From NCBI GenBank assembly GCA_019420945.1, contig JAHZGF010000048.1:1-60529 (forward strand): a stretch of 60,529 nt of DNA, written 5' to 3'. The stretch's first letter is position 1. Each line of letters begins with the position of its first letter. The translations under genes and the position numbers were made by a program. The notes below the pieces were generated by a model. That model was not told where the DNA came from. It saw nothing but the letters and a program-made list of their open reading frames with translations, and made no database searches. Source of the stretch: Clostridiales bacterium. Lineage in GTDB: Bacteria > Bacillota > Clostridia > Oscillospirales > Oscillospiraceae. Below, piece after piece: positions 58,846 to 60,529 of this stretch.

Positions 58846-59703
58846 TTATCTATCATCAATAATCGGTTGATGATTGTTATTTATCTGATATAGATCCAAT
58901 TGTCCTTCATTTTGTACTTGTTTGTGTTCCAGAAAATTTTTTACATAGGTCTTTTGCAATATCACACTACCCGTATACTTCTCATTTTTCAAAATCTTTC
59001 GCAAGGTTTCCCTGCTCCATGTCTCCTTGCCTCTCGGAGAAGGAATCCCCATTTCTTTTAGGCGAGAGGATATCCTTGAGAGACTTTTACCCTCACCGGC
59101 CATCTCATAAATGAGCCGGACGATTTGCGCTTCCTTCTCATTGATTACGAGTCGGCCATCTTTGTTATGAGTGTATCCATAACAGATTCTCTGATAATAC
59201 CTAGACTCTGGGTTCTCAAATGCTTTTCTCAGCCCCCATTTGATATCTTCGCTTTTGGAATAGCTTTCTTCCTGTGCTCTAGCGCAGACTACCGCCAGAA
59301 GAAACTCCGAACTTTCATAGAGGGAATGGATTCCCTCTATTTCAAAATAAATGTCGACCTTCCACCGTCGCAGCATCCGTATAGTTTCCAACGCATCTAC
59401 AGTATTACGGGCAAAACGGTGTGCCGATTTTGTAAGGATCGTATCGATCTTTCCCCGCTGGCAAGCCGATATCATCGCATTAAATCTACGGCGTCCCTTC
59501 GCCTGTGTCCCGCTTCCAATGTCGGAATAAATACCGGCGAATGTCCAATGAGGAATTCGCTTAATCCATTCCTCATAGTATTGTTCCTGTGAGGACAAAC
59601 TGGTCTGTTGCTCTAAGCTGTTCGTACTGACACGGCAGTATGCCGCCACCTTTAGCTGCGTGGGGACGAGATTATTTGGTGGTATTGTTCTGACGGACCA
59701 CAT
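58846..59703 (-). CDS. Serine recombinase, short or C-terminally truncated
   Basis: A 285-residue large-serine-recombinase type protein. The catalytic Ser lies in AAYCRVSTNSLEQQ, and TKSAHRFARNTVDALETI is the conserved resolvase core. The recombinase domain follows (ICYGYTHNKDGRLVINEKEA, SRETLRKILKNEKYTGSVIL). It ends at NNHQPIIDDR, where family members usually continue for 150-250 residues with a zinc-ribbon and coiled coil, so it may be a fragment. The ATG at 59703 has AAGGGG. It lies 17 bp after a second recombinase-domain gene. Probably the mobility relic of the island. Confidence 0.82.
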   Translation of the reverse strand: MWSVRTIPPNNLVPTQLKVAAYCRVSTNSLEQQTSLSSQEQYYEEWIKRIPHWTFAGIYSDIGSGTQAKGRRRFNAMISACQRGKIDTILTKSAHRFARNTVDALETIRMLRRWKVDIYFEIEGIHSLYESSEFLLAVVCARAQEESYSKSEDIKWGLRKAFENPESRYYQRICYGYTHNKDGRLVINEKEAQIVRLIYEMAGEGKSLSRISSRLKEMGIPSPRGKETWSRETLRKILKNEKYTGSVILQKTYVKNFLEHKQVQNEGQLDLYQINNNHQPIIDDR

Positions 59704-59720
59704 GATTTTCCCCTTAAAGT

Positions 59721-60200
59721 TTACACTACATGAGAATGACTTTTTAGCCTGCTCCTATGGGCTTTTTCTTGTTGGACAATATCAAATAGTTCTCTGGAGA
59801 TAATTGCCTCATGATGACCATTTATGACTGTCTGAGAAGTGTGATCGACCATCTTGACCTGCACGCCATTTTGCACCTGCGTTTTTCCTAAAATCACATC
59901 GCCCACATATTTCTCATTACTCAAAATCTTGCTAATTGTCTCTCGCGTCCACAACTCTTTGCCGGTGGGAGATTTCACCTTCATACGGGCCAGAGAAGCA
60001 GCGATTTTCCCTAGACTGTCTCCATCGGCAAATCGTTCAAAAATATGGAATACAATAATCGCCTCTGTGGGATAAGCTACCAACTTGCCTTCGGATGTTA
60101 CTTTATATCCGTAACACACAGTGGAGGCTTTTGCAGATTCCCCAGTTTGGAAACTTTTTCGAAGCCCAGCTTTGATCTGCTCACTCTTTGTCGTATTCAT
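59721..60200 (-). CDS. Recombinase-domain protein lacking a catalytic domain
   Basis: A 159-residue protein that contains only the recombinase (DNA-binding) domain of large serine recombinases: STVCYGYKVTSEGKLVAYPT, WTRETISKILSNEKYVGDVI and NGHHEAIISRELFDIVQQEK. There is no N-terminal resolvase domain with the catalytic Ser. The ATG at 60200 has a good AGGAAC/ATAGG region upstream, so it may be a real small gene rather than a fragment. Its domain parallels residues 150-270 of the next gene. It may be an accessory DNA-binding subunit or a decayed recombinase. Confidence 0.7.
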   Translation of the reverse strand: MNTTKSEQIKAGLRKSFQTGESAKASTVCYGYKVTSEGKLVAYPTEAIIVFHIFERFADGDSLGKIAASLARMKVKSPTGKELWTRETISKILSNEKYVGDVILGKTQVQNGVQVKMVDHTSQTVINGHHEAIISRELFDIVQQEKAHRSRLKSHSHVV

Positions 60201-60346
60201 CCTATCATGTTCCTTTCATAATTGCAATTTGAATAACAAAAGACACAGCCCGAAGCTGTGTCCTAAACATCTATACTTCATATTTAAATGCAAGAGGGTT
60301 CGACTCACTTAAAATCCATTTTCCACTACTTTAAGCGAAAAGAAAA

Positions 60347-60396
60347 GTTGACAAACCCTTGATATAAGCCGTTTTCTGGCTTTTGGGTTTGTCAAC
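60347..60396. repeat. Long inverted repeat near the island end
   Basis: The perfect 12-bp arms GTTGACAAACCC and GGGTTTGTCAAC enclose inner arms AGCC/GGCT. It lies next to the right direct repeat and may be a recombinase-binding site or an element terminus. Confidence 0.6.
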
Positions 60397-60407
60397 TTAT
60401 CATGTCA

Positions 60408-60428
60408 TGTGTTGACGAAAAAGATGCA
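60408..60428 (+). repeat. Right copy of the direct repeat flanking the Gabija island
   Basis: It matches 54566-54586 at 19 of 21 positions; the shared core is GACRAAAAAGATGCA. It lies outside the recombinase genes, so the pair brackets gajA, gajB and both recombinase genes. Confidence 0.5.
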
Positions 60429-60529
60429 GGTCTATCAAAACCGTCTGTAAGGCGGCATACCAAATCGCAACCCAGGGTCGTGTCAAGATTTTTTCGCACT
60501 TTAGTTTGCAAGCTCTGGCATGAATGGAG

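Larger units (their letters stand above)
60201..60529. other. Non-coding right end of window
   Basis: No gene is seen. GACACAGC/GCTGTGTC at 60242-60262 is followed on the minus strand by TTTTGTT, a terminator for transcripts entering from the right. Beyond the 60347-60396 inverted repeat and the 60408-60428 direct repeat, bases 60429-60529 show nothing recognisable. Confidence 0.5.

Overview
The window comes from the chromosome of a moderately high-GC gut Clostridium-group Firmicute. The best single clue is a pair of secreted enzymes at 42.7-48.3 kb. They match what I remember of the Flavonifractor plautii A-antigen N-acetylgalactosamine deacetylase and galactosaminidase in size, domain order and adjacency, so F. 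plautii or a very close relative is the likely host.

Layout. (1) 1 to about 29.38 kb is most of an integrative conjugative element (ICE) of the Tn1549/CTn type, read almost entirely on the minus strand. It holds a type IV secretion set (VirB4, PrgI, VirB6/TrbL, Maff2, VirD4), PcfB, a MobA/VirD2-type relaxase with MobC and a hairpin-rich oriT candidate. It also holds a DNA methyltransferase with its own SAM synthetase, an amidoligase/cyclotransferase pair, ParM/ParR, ParB-like and SSB proteins, a 1,733-residue Cna_B-repeat surface protein with a sortase, and a frameshifted primase. VirB4 is cut at the left edge at a point that looks like the 5' end of a group II intron. The ICE abuts the 3' end of tRNA-Pro(UGG). 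(2) 29.4-37.3 kb is core chromosome: tRNA-Pro, a damaged second tRNA-Pro copy, trmB, a hemolysin III homologue, a two-component system followed by an ABC transporter, and a manganese catalase. (3) 37.4-51.5 kb is a probable single operon for A-type glycans. It encodes a sugar kinase, a SIS-domain isomerase/deaminase, the secreted GalNAc deacetylase, the secreted GH36 galactosaminidase, a GH4 glycosidase, a GPH-family transporter and both tagatose-bisphosphate aldolase subunits, with a divergent GntR regulator. (4) 51.6-54.3 kb holds a structured non-coding stretch and two decayed tyrosine integrases. (5) 54.6-60.4 kb is an AT-rich island with a Gabija-like anti-phage pair (OLD/TOPRIM nuclease plus UvrD helicase) and two short serine-recombinase genes, bracketed by an imperfect 21-bp direct repeat.

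How the catabolic genes fit together (inference): terminal alpha-GalNAc is deacetylated outside the cell, galactosamine is cut off and imported, phosphorylated, then isomerised and deaminated to tagatose 6-phosphate. KbaY/KbaZ then cleave the bisphosphate. An intracellular GalNAc-6-phosphate deacetylase is absent and would not be needed. A tagatose-6-phosphate kinase is required but is not in the window.

Most informative oddities: a short promoter-toxin-terminator unit inside the transfer operon, a perfect 36-bp palindrome inside the parB-like gene, a Gln-to-Lys change in the adhesin thioester motif, and an LPxTG motif at the extreme C-terminus with no membrane anchor.
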